Assembly (NCBI RefSeq): GCF_945952095.1
Contig: NZ_CAMFHL010000004.1
Coordinates: 25,390-89,389 of the forward strand
Direction: 5' to 3'
DNA length: 64,000 bases
From: an uncultured Arsenicibacter sp.
Lineage (GTDB): Bacteria > Bacteroidota > Bacteroidia > Cytophagales > Spirosomataceae
The stretch's first letter is position 1; each line of letters begins with the position of its first letter. Made by a program: the position numbers and the translations under genes. Under the pieces are notes generated by a model, which did no database searches, was not told where the DNA came from, and worked only from the letters and a program-made list of their open reading frames with translations. Positions 8,174-16,199 of the stretch are shown in pieces.

Positions 8174-9723
8174 AGGAGTTGGAATTCGGCCATGCGGAGT
8201 AAGTACAGGAATAAATTGGTAAGCTTCATTTTCACGACCGTGCGTTTCGCCGCGATGTTATTCTGCGCCGCATCGATCCAGTCGGCCGGCCATTCGTAGC
8301 GTGGCAGTCCCGCCAGCAGTACCGTATCCACCAGAAAATCCTTCTGGGCATTGGTCAGCGTAGTGGCAAAAAGCTGCCCCGTCAGGTCGTCAACCAGTTT
8401 AAAGGCATCCGACGGGTCGGGCAGAGTTTTCGCTACCTCGACCGGATCAAACGTATAGGCCTTGCCGTTTACTTTGAACAGGCCGTTTACCAGCTGATCG
8501 GTAAAGTACCCGCGCAGAGCCAGGGTATTGGCCGTAATCCAGATCTGATACAGACCGGTATCGTAGTAGGCTCGCCAGCCAAATACCGTCGGCTGATCCA
8601 TGAGATCCTGCTGTTGTTCGCGGGCGCGGCTGAGCAGGTAATTGGTATAGGTGTAAAAGTTAGTCGTGTCCTTTACCGGATCGGGCGCCGGTACACCGAA
8701 CCAGCGCAGGCAGCCCACAATCAGCTCAACCGGGGATTTGATCATAGCCCCCCGCACTGCGTCGTCATAAAAATGACTGCTGGTAAACAGGGCCGTCAGC
8801 ACGGGTTTGATCTGATAGTTATTGTCGCGGAAAATTTTGGCCAGGGGCTCTATAAAATTCGTTTCGACATCGGCCGTGATCTCTGCACCAACAAACCAGA
8901 TATACAGCTTCCGGACGATAAAGCGTGCTGTTTCCGGCTGGGCCAGAATCATTTTGATGAGATCGGCAATCTCGTCATCTCCGGCAGTAGCCGTTGTCCG
9001 GCCTTTGATCAGCACCGAGCCATAGAGTTCCGAAAACGCTTTGTCGAGCGTATCGTGCTGGGCAATCCGGAAGGTTGAGCTGATGGTGGGGATGGTTGTG
9101 TTGCGGTAGCCGGTATCGGTCCAGCCCGTCAGGACGCGGGCGGCGGCTTTTACATCCGCTTCGGTATAGTTTCCTTTACCAAGGCCGATCGTAAAGAGCT
9201 CCTGCAATTCACGGGCGTAATTTTCGTTGGCTTTTCCCTGGGTGTTCTGGTTGCCGTTCAGGTACCGGAGCATGGCCGGGTCTTTAGTCACCGCAATCAC
9301 GAAATCGGAGAAATTGCCGAGGGCATGCTGCCGCAGCAGGGCGTTATAACGGTACATAAACCGGCTGTCGTTCACCTCGGCGAAGGTTGTCACGAAGTGA
9401 TTCTGCCAGAAAAGCACCATTTTTTCCCGTACCGACGTACCCTCGCTGATCATCAGGTTCAGCCACCAGCCCTTAAGCCAGTTCTGGTGATTTCCCTGAG
9501 ATGCTTCCACGAAAGGTTTGTCGGTGTAGGTCTCCCCCGTTGTTGCGTCGAGGGGCAGGGCTGGGACCGGCTGGTCGGCCAGCAACCGCGTAACAGCGGC
9601 TGCCGGCGAAAGGCCCGTAAATGACTTGACCTGTCCGGGGGTCGACCCGGACGTGGCCCGTCTGAGCAGGTGTGCCGCCTGCGCAGCGGTCAGTGGCTGG
9701 TTAATCGGAGTTAGCCAGGGCAT
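8170..9723 (-). CDS. DUF1800 family protein
   Basis: This 517-residue protein carries the DUF1800 hallmarks: AAHLLRRATSGSTPGQVK near the N-terminus, MVLFWQNHFVTTF near residue 100, NENYARELQELFTIGLG near residue 165 and AARVLTGWTD after it. No clear signal peptide is seen at the chosen start. The stop overlaps the DUF1501 start by four bases (ATGA), indicating a two-gene operon and translational coupling. The AT-rich 290 bases upstream (9724-10015) contain no gene and presumably hold its promoter. Function is unknown. Confidence 0.87.
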   Translation of the reverse strand: MPWLTPINQPLTAAQAAHLLRRATSGSTPGQVKSFTGLSPAAAVTRLLADQPVPALPLDATTGETYTDKPFVEASQGNHQNWLKGWWLNLMISEGTSVREKMVLFWQNHFVTTFAEVNDSRFMYRYNALLRQHALGNFSDFVIAVTKDPAMLRYLNGNQNTQGKANENYARELQELFTIGLGKGNYTEADVKAAARVLTGWTDTGYRNTTIPTISSTFRIAQHDTLDKAFSELYGSVLIKGRTTATAGDDEIADLIKMILAQPETARFIVRKLYIWFVGAEITADVETNFIEPLAKIFRDNNYQIKPVLTALFTSSHFYDDAVRGAMIKSPVELIVGCLRWFGVPAPDPVKDTTNFYTYTNYLLSRAREQQQDLMDQPTVFGWRAYYDTGLYQIWITANTLALRGYFTDQLVNGLFKVNGKAYTFDPVEVAKTLPDPSDAFKLVDDLTGQLFATTLTNAQKDFLVDTVLLAGLPRYEWPADWIDAAQNNIAAKRTVVKMKLTNLFLYLLRMAEFQLL

Positions 9724-9963
9724 ATGTTTCTTTAGCTGTCGGATCGAAAACCTTCTTTCCGGTTTGTATGGCCGGACAGGAATTGGTTTCGAACCGTTGC
9801 ATGCTGGTTGATAAGATTTGAAAATTTATAGACGGTTACGTGATTAACTAAAACCTGTGTATAGTGTAAACTACTCATTAACAGGAAATAAAAAGTTTCT
9901 TTTTGTTTGTTAAATTAACAAAACTAATGATGTACGGGCTATTAAATTGTGCTTAAAACAAAA

Positions 9964-9988
9964 ATGTCCGGCCAGTATGGCCGGACAT
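9964..9988 (-). terminator. Rho-independent terminator of the helical-repeat gene
   Basis: Arms ATGTCCGGCCA and TGGCCGGACAT (11 bp, 3-base loop) are followed on the minus strand by TTTTTGTTTT. It lies 27 bases after the stop at 10016. Confidence 0.85.
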
Positions 9989-10015
9989 TACAGACGCTTT
10001 TTCGGGAATTACGCA

Positions 10016-10468
10016 TTAAAACAATTTGTTCCAGGCATCTTTGGCTTTTTCTTTCAGTTCGTCAAACTGCTCCGAGGCTTCGGCCTTTAGTTCATCGAAT
10101 TTTTTTTCGGCTGCCTCCAGCGTTTCGGCTGCTTCGGCTTTCAGTTCAGTAAGCTTTTCGGCGGCACCTTCCTTAAACTCCGACAACTCCTCGCCGGCTT
10201 CGGCTTTCAGGCTGTCGAATTTGGCAGAGGCGGTGGCGGCCACTTCGCCGGCTTCCGCTTTCAGTTCGGCCAGTTTAGCCGAGGCCTGCGTTTTCAGCCC
10301 GTCAACGTCGACCTCAGCCGCCATTTCATTTACCTTGTTAACAACCTGATCCTTCAGTTCACCCAGCTTTTCCGAAGCGGCGTTAAGTTGCTCGCCGGCC
10401 TCAGTCTTCAGGGTATCAAATTTATCGGAAACGGTCTCTTTGGCTTCGTTTTTTGTGCTCTCGTTCAT
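10016..10468 (-). CDS. Repetitive amphipathic-helix protein (LEA/apolipoprotein-like)
   Basis: All 150 residues are low complexity, rich in A, E, K and L, with no cysteine, no signal peptide and one tryptophan near the end. The motif K-F/L-x-x-L-K-A-E-A-G/A-E recurs at spacings of 18 or 22 residues, i.e. combinations of 7 and 11, as in long 11-mer amphipathic helices of LEA group 3, apolipoprotein-like and phasin-like proteins. The likely role is stress protection or binding to membranes or polymer surfaces; this is by analogy only. It has its own terminator. Confidence 0.75.
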   Translation of the reverse strand: MNESTKNEAKETVSDKFDTLKTEAGEQLNAASEKLGELKDQVVNKVNEMAAEVDVDGLKTQASAKLAELKAEAGEVAATASAKFDSLKAEAGEELSEFKEGAAEKLTELKAEAAETLEAAEKKFDELKAEASEQFDELKEKAKDAWNKLF

Positions 10469-10551
10469 GTGTCAGAATGGTTAGTAATAAGTCTGTAAGT
10501 TAGAGTCTCTTCCGGACATTTTCAATGACTCCGGGCATACCGTTCAGTAAC

Positions 10552-11118
10552 TTACCCGATCCGGCGCACAATCAGGTTATTCACCAGCTCGAAGAGCATT
10601 TTGGGCTTCAGCGTCCGCCAGTTACCGACCTGTAGCGTACCCCCGAAATTGATGTAATAATCGAGGTGGTATTTCTTCCACTCACGCTCGATAAACTCCG
10701 GAACGTTGATGGCCGCAATCCAGCCTTCTTCCACATCGTCGAACCATTCTTCGTAGTAGCTGTCATCGGAGCCGTGGAAGTTAAGCAGGTTCTCGGTAAT
10801 GAGCACGTAATGGTTAATACCCTCGTCGTTGAGCAGGTCAACCACCTGCCGTTTCAGGTACATGATGTCGTTATGGAGCGTATCGTTCCACTCGCCGAAC
10901 AGTTCGATGATGGCATACCGGCGTTCGTAGTCGGCAAACAAAATCTTGCAATAGAGCGTTTCGGAGCCGATTTCATCCCAGAGCGGATGAATGTAATACC
11001 CGTAGATGGTGTTTTCGTACTGATTCAGGTTGTACTCCCGTCCGTAGAAGGGAGAACGCTCGTCGTCGGCTGAGACGTAATATTTTTCCCAGCCGTAGTA
11101 GGGTTCGATGTCTTGCAT
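10552..11118 (-). CDS. Conserved acidic, tyrosine-rich protein of unknown function
   Basis: This 188-residue cytosolic protein is rich in Y, W, D and E (MQDIEPYYGWEKYYVS; SDDSYYEEWFDDVEEGW). It has no signal peptide or membrane segment. The mix of strands and helices suggests a globular domain. I believe similar proteins occur across Cytophagales, but I cannot name a family. An octamer-repeat element lies immediately upstream (11124-11192). Confidence 0.7.
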   Translation of the reverse strand: MQDIEPYYGWEKYYVSADDERSPFYGREYNLNQYENTIYGYYIHPLWDEIGSETLYCKILFADYERRYAIIELFGEWNDTLHNDIMYLKRQVVDLLNDEGINHYVLITENLLNFHGSDDSYYEEWFDDVEEGWIAAINVPEFIEREWKKYHLDYYINFGGTLQVGNWRTLKPKMLFELVNNLIVRRIG

Positions 11119-11123
11119 GGAGT

Positions 11124-11192
11124 AAAGAGTGAAAGAGTGGCCGCCTATGCGGCTAAAGAGCGAAAGTGCGAATTGATTCTTTCGCCTTTCAC
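11124..11192. repeat. AAAGAGYG octamer / palindrome element, copy 1
   Basis: Two head-to-tail octamers (aaagagtg, 11124-11139), a GC-rich palindrome (CCGC-ctat-GCGG, 11141-11152), two more octamer-like units (11155-11170), then inverted octamer-like sequence ending ctttcac. It lies between two minus-strand genes. Related copies are at 35623-35753 and 42742-42789. Confidence 0.7.
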
Positions 11193-11240
11193 TACTATGC
11201 TAACATCAGAAAACCGGATTTGGTTGGCTTCGGGCAGGGC

Positions 11241-11924
11241 TTATGAGGCGTCGGACATGCGGGTGTAAACCTCTTCGAAACCGGCGTTCCGCAGGTCTTT
11301 ATAATGGTCGGCATGATGGATGGCCAACCGGTCGAGCAGGTGCACCAGAACAGCCTTTTCGCCGTCGGTCAGCGTACCAAACGCAATGTCAGCCACGCGG
11401 GTAAGTTCGGGAAAGCACTGCTGTACGATAGCCATGCCCTGCGGTGTAATCCGGAGCCGTTTCGAGCGCCGGTCCGTCTCGTCCGGAAACTCTTCCATGT
11501 ACTCCATTTTAATCAGCCGGTTAATGATGTCGATCCCCGACGGAAACTCCGACAGCATCTCATAAATCAGCTCACTTTTCTTGGGGGTACCCATTTGCAG
11601 GAGTGCCATCAGGTAAAGCGGATCGTCAATGCCCTTGAAATTCAGGGGCTGCATGGCTTTTTTGGAATAGATTGTCGCGTAGCGCGACAGCTTGCCGACC
11701 AGGGAGCCCAGCCGCGCATCCATACTCATGGGCACACTTGCCCGCGGTGCCTGATTGCTCAGGCTTTCGGCCCAATGAGCCGCATCCGTAGTCGGCGCAG
11801 CAAAGGCTGAGTGTTCGGTCAGGTAATGCAGGCAAAAATCGGCCAGTCCGGCATTGGGGTGCTGTTCGCTGTACGTAGCCCACTGGTTCACTAATTCAAC
11901 TAATTTTTTTTCTCCGCTGTCCAT
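11241..11924 (-). CDS. MarR-family transcriptional regulator
   Basis: This 227-residue regulator has a C-terminal winged helix. Segment PKKSELIYEMLSEFPSGIDIINRLIK (about residues 114-139) is the HTH, and DETDRRSKRLRITPQG is the MarR wing signature (about 146-161). The first 70 residues are an unusual helical extension, longer than in compact 140-residue MarR proteins. Palindromes just upstream of the start (11929-11951) are candidate autoregulatory operators. The effector and targets are unknown. Confidence 0.85.
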   Translation of the reverse strand: MDSGEKKLVELVNQWATYSEQHPNAGLADFCLHYLTEHSAFAAPTTDAAHWAESLSNQAPRASVPMSMDARLGSLVGKLSRYATIYSKKAMQPLNFKGIDDPLYLMALLQMGTPKKSELIYEMLSEFPSGIDIINRLIKMEYMEEFPDETDRRSKRLRITPQGMAIVQQCFPELTRVADIAFGTLTDGEKAVLVHLLDRLAIHHADHYKDLRNAGFEEVYTRMSDAS

Positions 11925-11928
11925 TATA

Positions 11929-11951
11929 CTATGATCTCATAGCTTTTGCTA
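11929..11951. promoter_or_regulatory. Overlapping palindromes, candidate MarR operator
   Basis: CTATGA-tc-TCATAG (11929-11942) overlaps TAGC-tttt-GCTA (11940-11951), four bases upstream of the MarR start codon. The position fits autorepression; no binding data are available. Confidence 0.4.
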
Positions 11952-12018
11952 TAAATATACGCAAAAGAGGGACAAAAAGTTTTAGGATGTCTAGTAATAT
12001 GAAGAGTTTCAGCGAGGG

Positions 12019-12144
12019 CTAATCCTCGACCGGCAGCTGCCGGTTGACCCAATCCACGTATCGCTGGTGTTTGAATGCAAACCATTGCTGCCGGTAATCA
12101 CCTGCGTTATCGATCACATCCCTGAACGCCCGGAACTTTTGAAA
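12019..12144 (-). pseudogene. C-terminal gene remnant, possibly UPF0158-like
   Basis: A 41-codon open stretch on the minus strand (FQKFRAFRDVIDNAG... ending VNRQLPVED, stop at 12021-12019) has coding-like composition but starts directly after an in-frame TGA and has no start codon. The pattern F-x-K-F-R-x-F-R-D-x-I ... W-F-A-F-K resembles the C-terminus of UPF0158 proteins in my recollection. It is best read as the leftover tail of a deleted gene. Confidence 0.4.
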
Positions 12145-12201
12145 TCATTAGAGTATTTATAAGTTCTGGAAATCAGCATGTTGTGAGTCATGCCCTGTTG
12201 A

Positions 12202-12570
12202 TTAACCATACTTAGGATCGAATGTATTAATTATATTTCGGTAGTATAGATTTTCGTCCTGGTCTATCCATATGATTCCCCGGTCTTCGTACAAACCTGA
12301 ATGAATCAATTCATTTATAAGCTCTTCGGTGACATTTCGGTAATCATGAAAGTCCTTCCATGTATAATGAATTCCGAAAAAGTAAAAGTCGTCTTCGGAG
12401 TCGTTAGCAAAAGTGATTTTGTCCCCAATGTTTTTGAGCATATAGTAGCTCAGCAGACTACCAAACACCACGGTACCGGACAGCTCGAGGAAACTGCTGC
12501 CGGTATCTATCCGGGCGAATGCTATTGTCTCTTTTTTATCCAGATTTACTAATTGATAACTAACGGGCAT
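12202..12570 (-). CDS. Small unknown protein in low-GC patch
   Basis: This 122-residue protein (MPVSYQLVNLDKKETIAF...) has no signal peptide. It is rich in aromatic and acidic residues (SEDDFYFFGIHYTW; WIDQDENLYY). The GC content is clearly below its neighbours (21 of 60 bases in line 12301). Size, acidity and solitary placement resemble immunity or defence-accessory proteins, but no toxin gene is adjacent, so this is only a suggestion. It lies 21 bases after the next minus-strand gene. Confidence 0.65.
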   Translation of the reverse strand: MPVSYQLVNLDKKETIAFARIDTGSSFLELSGTVVFGSLLSYYMLKNIGDKITFANDSEDDFYFFGIHYTWKDFHDYRNVTEELINELIHSGLYEDRGIIWIDQDENLYYRNIINTFDPKYG

Positions 12571-12591
12571 AATTCAGGGAGTATGAATAAG

Positions 12592-13110
12592 CTATTTTTT
12601 CGGGCTTGCGGTGTAAATGGCATGTATATGATCCCAATATTTACCGCTGCTTTGTAAATCGATTAACTTTTCTTCAAGAGCTTCTATCCGGTCAATTAGT
12701 TTCAGGCCGAAGAACTCTTCAATATCAGCTTCCGGCAGGTCGTCTGCCATACTAATCCCGGCTTTCAGAGTGTATTTTGATTCTGCTAAAGAACGTGCCT
12801 TTTTAAACAGTGAAATATAGGTCTTATGGCCTGTTTGTTCAATTGCCGTTTCAAACCTGTCTATCTGGTTTCGGTCGTAGTTAATAAACACGGTCAGCAA
12901 TCCATCATTGGCAATAATTGATTCCGTTTCGCTGATTAAATAGATCAGTCTAACTATCTCAGGGAGGTCATGAATGATCTGTTCTTCATGATCGGGGAAC
13001 CTAATGAGTAATTGGTTAACACCGGCCCCTATTGCTTCAGGCAAATCAGGAAAAGGGACGTCCTCAAAGTTCAGGAATTGTAATGCTTGTTGATAGGGAT
13101 GTTCTTTCAT
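12592..13110 (-). CDS. DMP19/DUF4375-like protein
   Basis: This 172-residue cytosolic protein has a central segment (LISETESIIANDGLLTVFIN, then RFETAIEQTGHKTYISLFKKA) that follows the DMP19/DUF4375 pattern of E-x-x-I-x-N-G-G-x-x-x-F-x-N followed by a helix ending in A. The match is by memory of the family pattern. An acidic helical tail follows. It is lower in GC than neighbours and probably cotranscribed with the 122-residue gene. Its function is not established. Confidence 0.6.
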   Translation of the reverse strand: MKEHPYQQALQFLNFEDVPFPDLPEAIGAGVNQLLIRFPDHEEQIIHDLPEIVRLIYLISETESIIANDGLLTVFINYDRNQIDRFETAIEQTGHKTYISLFKKARSLAESKYTLKAGISMADDLPEADIEEFFGLKLIDRIEALEEKLIDLQSSGKYWDHIHAIYTASPKK

Positions 13111-13312
13111 GTTGTGAATAGTGTTGGCCTACAATGCTTTAACGTGTAAGAGGAGTGCCTAACTCTGGTCAACCTCTATGCTTGTAATTATAGATATACT
13201 CATTGATTTATCCAATCGTACTTGCTGGTCTTCTACGGCAAAAAAATCTTCCTTCCCTACTTACTTTTCAAAACCTTTTAGTCAAGCTACGGTTTCATAG
13301 TAAAAATAATCA

Positions 13313-13324
13313 ATAGACGTCTAT
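13313..13324. promoter_or_regulatory. Perfect 12-bp palindrome before export operon
   Basis: ATAGACGTCTAT, perfectly self-complementary, ends five bases before the ATG of the ABC ATPase. It could be a repressor operator or an element in the leader. Confidence 0.4.
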
Positions 13325-13329
13325 AAGCT

Positions 13330-14013
13330 ATGATTGCAGAGCTTAAGTCTGTAGGAAAAGAATACAAAACGGGGGATCAGACCATTGTGGCGCTGCAACC
13401 GACGTCGCTTACGCTCAATGAAGGCGAATTGCTGCTGATTATCGGGCCATCGGGGTCCGGTAAGACTACGTTGTTGTCGCTGCTTGGCTGTGTTATTTAT
13501 CCGAGTTACGGCGACTTATGGGTCGACGGAAAGCACGTGAACAAACTGAATGCCGCAGAACTGGCGCGGCTCCGGCTGAACACCATCGGCTTTGTGTTTC
13601 AGAACTTTAACCTGCTGGCCCCGCTGACAGCGGAAGAAAACGTGATGATGCCGCTGCAGTTGCAGGGCGTCAGCACCCGCGAAGCCCGGGACCGCACCGA
13701 GCAGGCCCTGGCCATTGTGGGCATGACCGACCGCCGCAAAAACCTCCCTAAAGCGCTTTCGGGCGGGCAGCAGCAACGCATTGCCGTCGCCCGTGCGCTG
13801 GTGACCAACCCCAAACTCGTCCTGTGTGACGAACCCACGGCCTCGCTCGACAAAAACTCCATGGGCGTGGTCATGAACGAACTCCGGCAACTCGCCGATC
13901 AGGGCAAATCGGTAGCGGTTGTCACCCACGACCCGCGCCTGAAAAGCTATGCCCACCGCATTGTGGAGGTCGAAAACGGGGAGGTGACCGAAGTGAGCGG
14001 ATTTGATGCCTAA
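13330..14013 (+). CDS. ABC exporter ATPase, DevA/LolD/MacB type
   Basis: At 227 residues it is a single nucleotide-binding domain. Walker A GPSGSGKTT is at residues 39-47, the signature LSGGQQQRIAVARAL near 140, Walker B LVLCDEPTASLD near 160 and the switch histidine in VVTHD near 200. Together with the following adaptor, permease and outer-membrane channel it makes a complete tripartite exporter resembling cyanobacterial DevBCA-HgdD and MacAB-TolC. It energises efflux from the inner membrane or periplasm. The substrate is unknown. Confidence 0.92.
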   Translation: MIAELKSVGKEYKTGDQTIVALQPTSLTLNEGELLLIIGPSGSGKTTLLSLLGCVIYPSYGDLWVDGKHVNKLNAAELARLRLNTIGFVFQNFNLLAPLTAEENVMMPLQLQGVSTREARDRTEQALAIVGMTDRRKNLPKALSGGQQQRIAVARALVTNPKLVLCDEPTASLDKNSMGVVMNELRQLADQGKSVAVVTHDPRLKSYAHRIVEVENGEVTEVSGFDA

Positions 14014-14049
14014 CCGATTACTAATCAACGCGAAGATCTATACGCTATC

Positions 14050-15021
14050 ATGAAACGACTACTTATACCAGGTATGCTGCTAGGGTTGCTCGCCTGCGGG
14101 GGCAAAGACGACAGTGCCAAAAACAAAGCCGCCGCCGATTCGCTGACGACCACCCGTAAACCCGCCTCCATCAGCGAGGTGCTGGGCATCGCCATCATTG
14201 AACCCGAAGCCCTCATTACGGAACTGTCGGCAGAGACCGGCGGCCTGATCCGTGATGTGAAGGTGAATATCGGCGAAAAACTGACTAAAGGACAGACCAT
14301 CCTCGTGCTGGACAATGCCGTTGAATCGGCACAGTTGCGGCAGGCGACCACCAAAATCGGCACGCAGCAGGATGCTATCGAAGCCGCCCGGCAGAATCTG
14401 AATAAACTCCGCCTCCAGCTGACTAAAGCACAAGCCGACCTGCAACGCGACGAGAAACTTTTTAAAGGCAACGCGCTGACCCAGAAAGAGCTGGAAGACT
14501 CCCGCTACACGGTATCGGATGTGCAGCAGCAGATTAAAGCGGCCGAAGCCGAACTCAAACAAAGCGAGAGCCGGATTGCCGAACTCAGGGCCGACATCGG
14601 CTACTACAACACGGTGCAGGGACAAAAAACGGTGAAGGCCCCCGCCGACGGAACGCTGCTGTCGCTCGATGCGAAGGTCGGGCAGTATCTGACGACGAAC
14701 CAGTCGATCGGCGAGTTTGCACCGGCGGGGCCGCTGATTGCCCTGACGGAAATCGACGAGCTGTTTGCAATCAAAATCAAGGTCGGGCAGAAGGCGGTCA
14801 TCCGGCCACAGGGCAGCAACGAGGCCCTGACGACGGGGACCGTGGTGCTGACGTCGCCGTACCTGCGCAAGAAATCCCTGTTTTCGGACAATACCGGTAA
14901 CCTGGAAGACCGGCGGGTGCGCGAGGTACGGGTAAAAATCGACGAACCCGACAAAGTGCTGATCGGCGCCCGTGTCGAATGTCTTATTCAGGTTGGTAAT
15001 CAACCGGCTGCTCAGCCATAG
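14050..15021 (+). CDS. Periplasmic adaptor lipoprotein (HlyD/DevB-like)
   Basis: The 323-residue protein starts with a lipoprotein signal (MKRLLIPGMLLGLLAC, lipobox LLAC, Cys16). A biotinyl-lipoyl-like strand pair (AETGGLIRDVKVNIGEKLTKGQ) is followed by a long helical hairpin (about residues 95-185, rich in Q, A, L, K), the second lipoyl half (VKAPADGTLLSLDAKVGQYL) and a beta-barrel domain. This is the MacA/DevB membrane-fusion architecture that bridges the permease and the TolC channel. It starts 36 bases after the ATPase stop. Confidence 0.9.
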   Translation: MKRLLIPGMLLGLLACGGKDDSAKNKAAADSLTTTRKPASISEVLGIAIIEPEALITELSAETGGLIRDVKVNIGEKLTKGQTILVLDNAVESAQLRQATTKIGTQQDAIEAARQNLNKLRLQLTKAQADLQRDEKLFKGNALTQKELEDSRYTVSDVQQQIKAAEAELKQSESRIAELRADIGYYNTVQGQKTVKAPADGTLLSLDAKVGQYLTTNQSIGEFAPAGPLIALTEIDELFAIKIKVGQKAVIRPQGSNEALTTGTVVLTSPYLRKKSLFSDNTGNLEDRRVREVRVKIDEPDKVLIGARVECLIQVGNQPAAQP

Positions 15022-15033
15022 GCCCCTCAGCGT

Positions 15034-16158
15034 ATGTTAAAAACGGCATTTAAGTTCATAAAATACGATAAGCCTAAGTCGATCGGTGCGTTGGCGGGCA
15101 TTATCATTTCGGTGTTTCTGATCGGTCAGCAGGCGGGGGTATTTATCTTCCTGACCGATGCCATGAAGAGCTTGGTGGCTAATAATCAAGGCTATATCTG
15201 GGTGACCGACGAGACGACACGCAATGCTAACCAGCTGTCGCCCCTGGATGTCCGGAAGGGCCGTGAGATTGCGTCGCTGCCGGGCGTAGAGCGCGTGTAT
15301 CCGGTGGTGATTGCGTCGGGGGCCGCTAAGTTTGCCAACGGAGCCATTGGTGGCCTCGCTCTGATCGGCTCCGAAGCACCGGATTTTGTCGGCGGTCCGT
15401 GGCGGCTGTACACTGCCCGCAAGGAAGATATGCTGCCCGAAGGAGCCATCCTGACCGATTTCTACGACGCCAAAGCCCTTGGTGGCCTGAAAGAAGGCGA
15501 CTACTTCGAAGTAAACGGCAAGAAGGTATACAATGCCGGTCTGACCAAAGGCGTACGTGGTTTCGGGGCAGGGACATACACCTTCACAACCATTGAGCGC
15601 GCCCGTGCGCTGACCGGTTTTTCGAACGACAAGGTGAGTTTTTACCTCGTTAAATGGAAAAGCGGTTCAGATCCCGCAGCGGTGATTCAGGCCATTAACC
15701 AGACCATCAACGGGGTGCGGGCGTGGGATGCCGAAGATTTTGCCCAAACGACGGTAAAAACCGTACTGGCGACCAACGGCATTGCGGCTTCGTTCGGCAG
15801 CCTGATCGGTTTCGCGATCATTTCGGGGCTGGTCATCATTGGTCTGACGCTTTATTCGGCGGCCATCGACCGGATCAAGGATTATGGCACGCTCAAGGCC
15901 ATCGGAGCCACCAACGGCTATATCCGCCGCCTGATTCTGACGCAGGCCCTGCTGTTTGCCCTGTTGGGTTATGTGGTTGGCCGGCTGCTGGTGGAGGGCT
16001 TCCGGTTTGGCATTGCGCAGTCAGGCACGCTGTTTTACTTCCCCGCCTGGTTCGAATATGCGCTGTTTGCCATTACGCTCTTCATCTCACTGGGCGGTAG
16101 TCTGTTCGCCATCCGGCGGATTACGGCCCTGGAACCCGCTCAGGTGTTCAGGGGGTAG
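15034..16158 (+). CDS. FtsX-type ABC permease (DevC-like)
   Basis: The 374-residue protein has one N-terminal membrane helix (about 16-40), a large periplasmic MacB-like domain (about 45-235) and three C-terminal helices (about 248-270, 295-320, 340-362). The four-helix layout and the segment RIKDYGTLKAIGATNGYIRRLI match the FtsX/DevC family, where this cytoplasmic loop contacts the ATPase. It begins 12 bases after the adaptor stop. It is the transport partner of the 13330-14013 ATPase. Confidence 0.9.
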   Translation: MLKTAFKFIKYDKPKSIGALAGIIISVFLIGQQAGVFIFLTDAMKSLVANNQGYIWVTDETTRNANQLSPLDVRKGREIASLPGVERVYPVVIASGAAKFANGAIGGLALIGSEAPDFVGGPWRLYTARKEDMLPEGAILTDFYDAKALGGLKEGDYFEVNGKKVYNAGLTKGVRGFGAGTYTFTTIERARALTGFSNDKVSFYLVKWKSGSDPAAVIQAINQTINGVRAWDAEDFAQTTVKTVLATNGIAASFGSLIGFAIISGLVIIGLTLYSAAIDRIKDYGTLKAIGATNGYIRRLILTQALLFALLGYVVGRLLVEGFRFGIAQSGTLFYFPAWFEYALFAITLFISLGGSLFAIRRITALEPAQVFRG

Positions 16159-16199
16159 GACAGCGCGAAACGCAAGATATTTTTAAGAGACTATTTACT

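Noticed and set aside
14080..15003. 307-codon minus-strand ORF
   Set aside because: Antisense to the adaptor lipoprotein; no recognisable domain.
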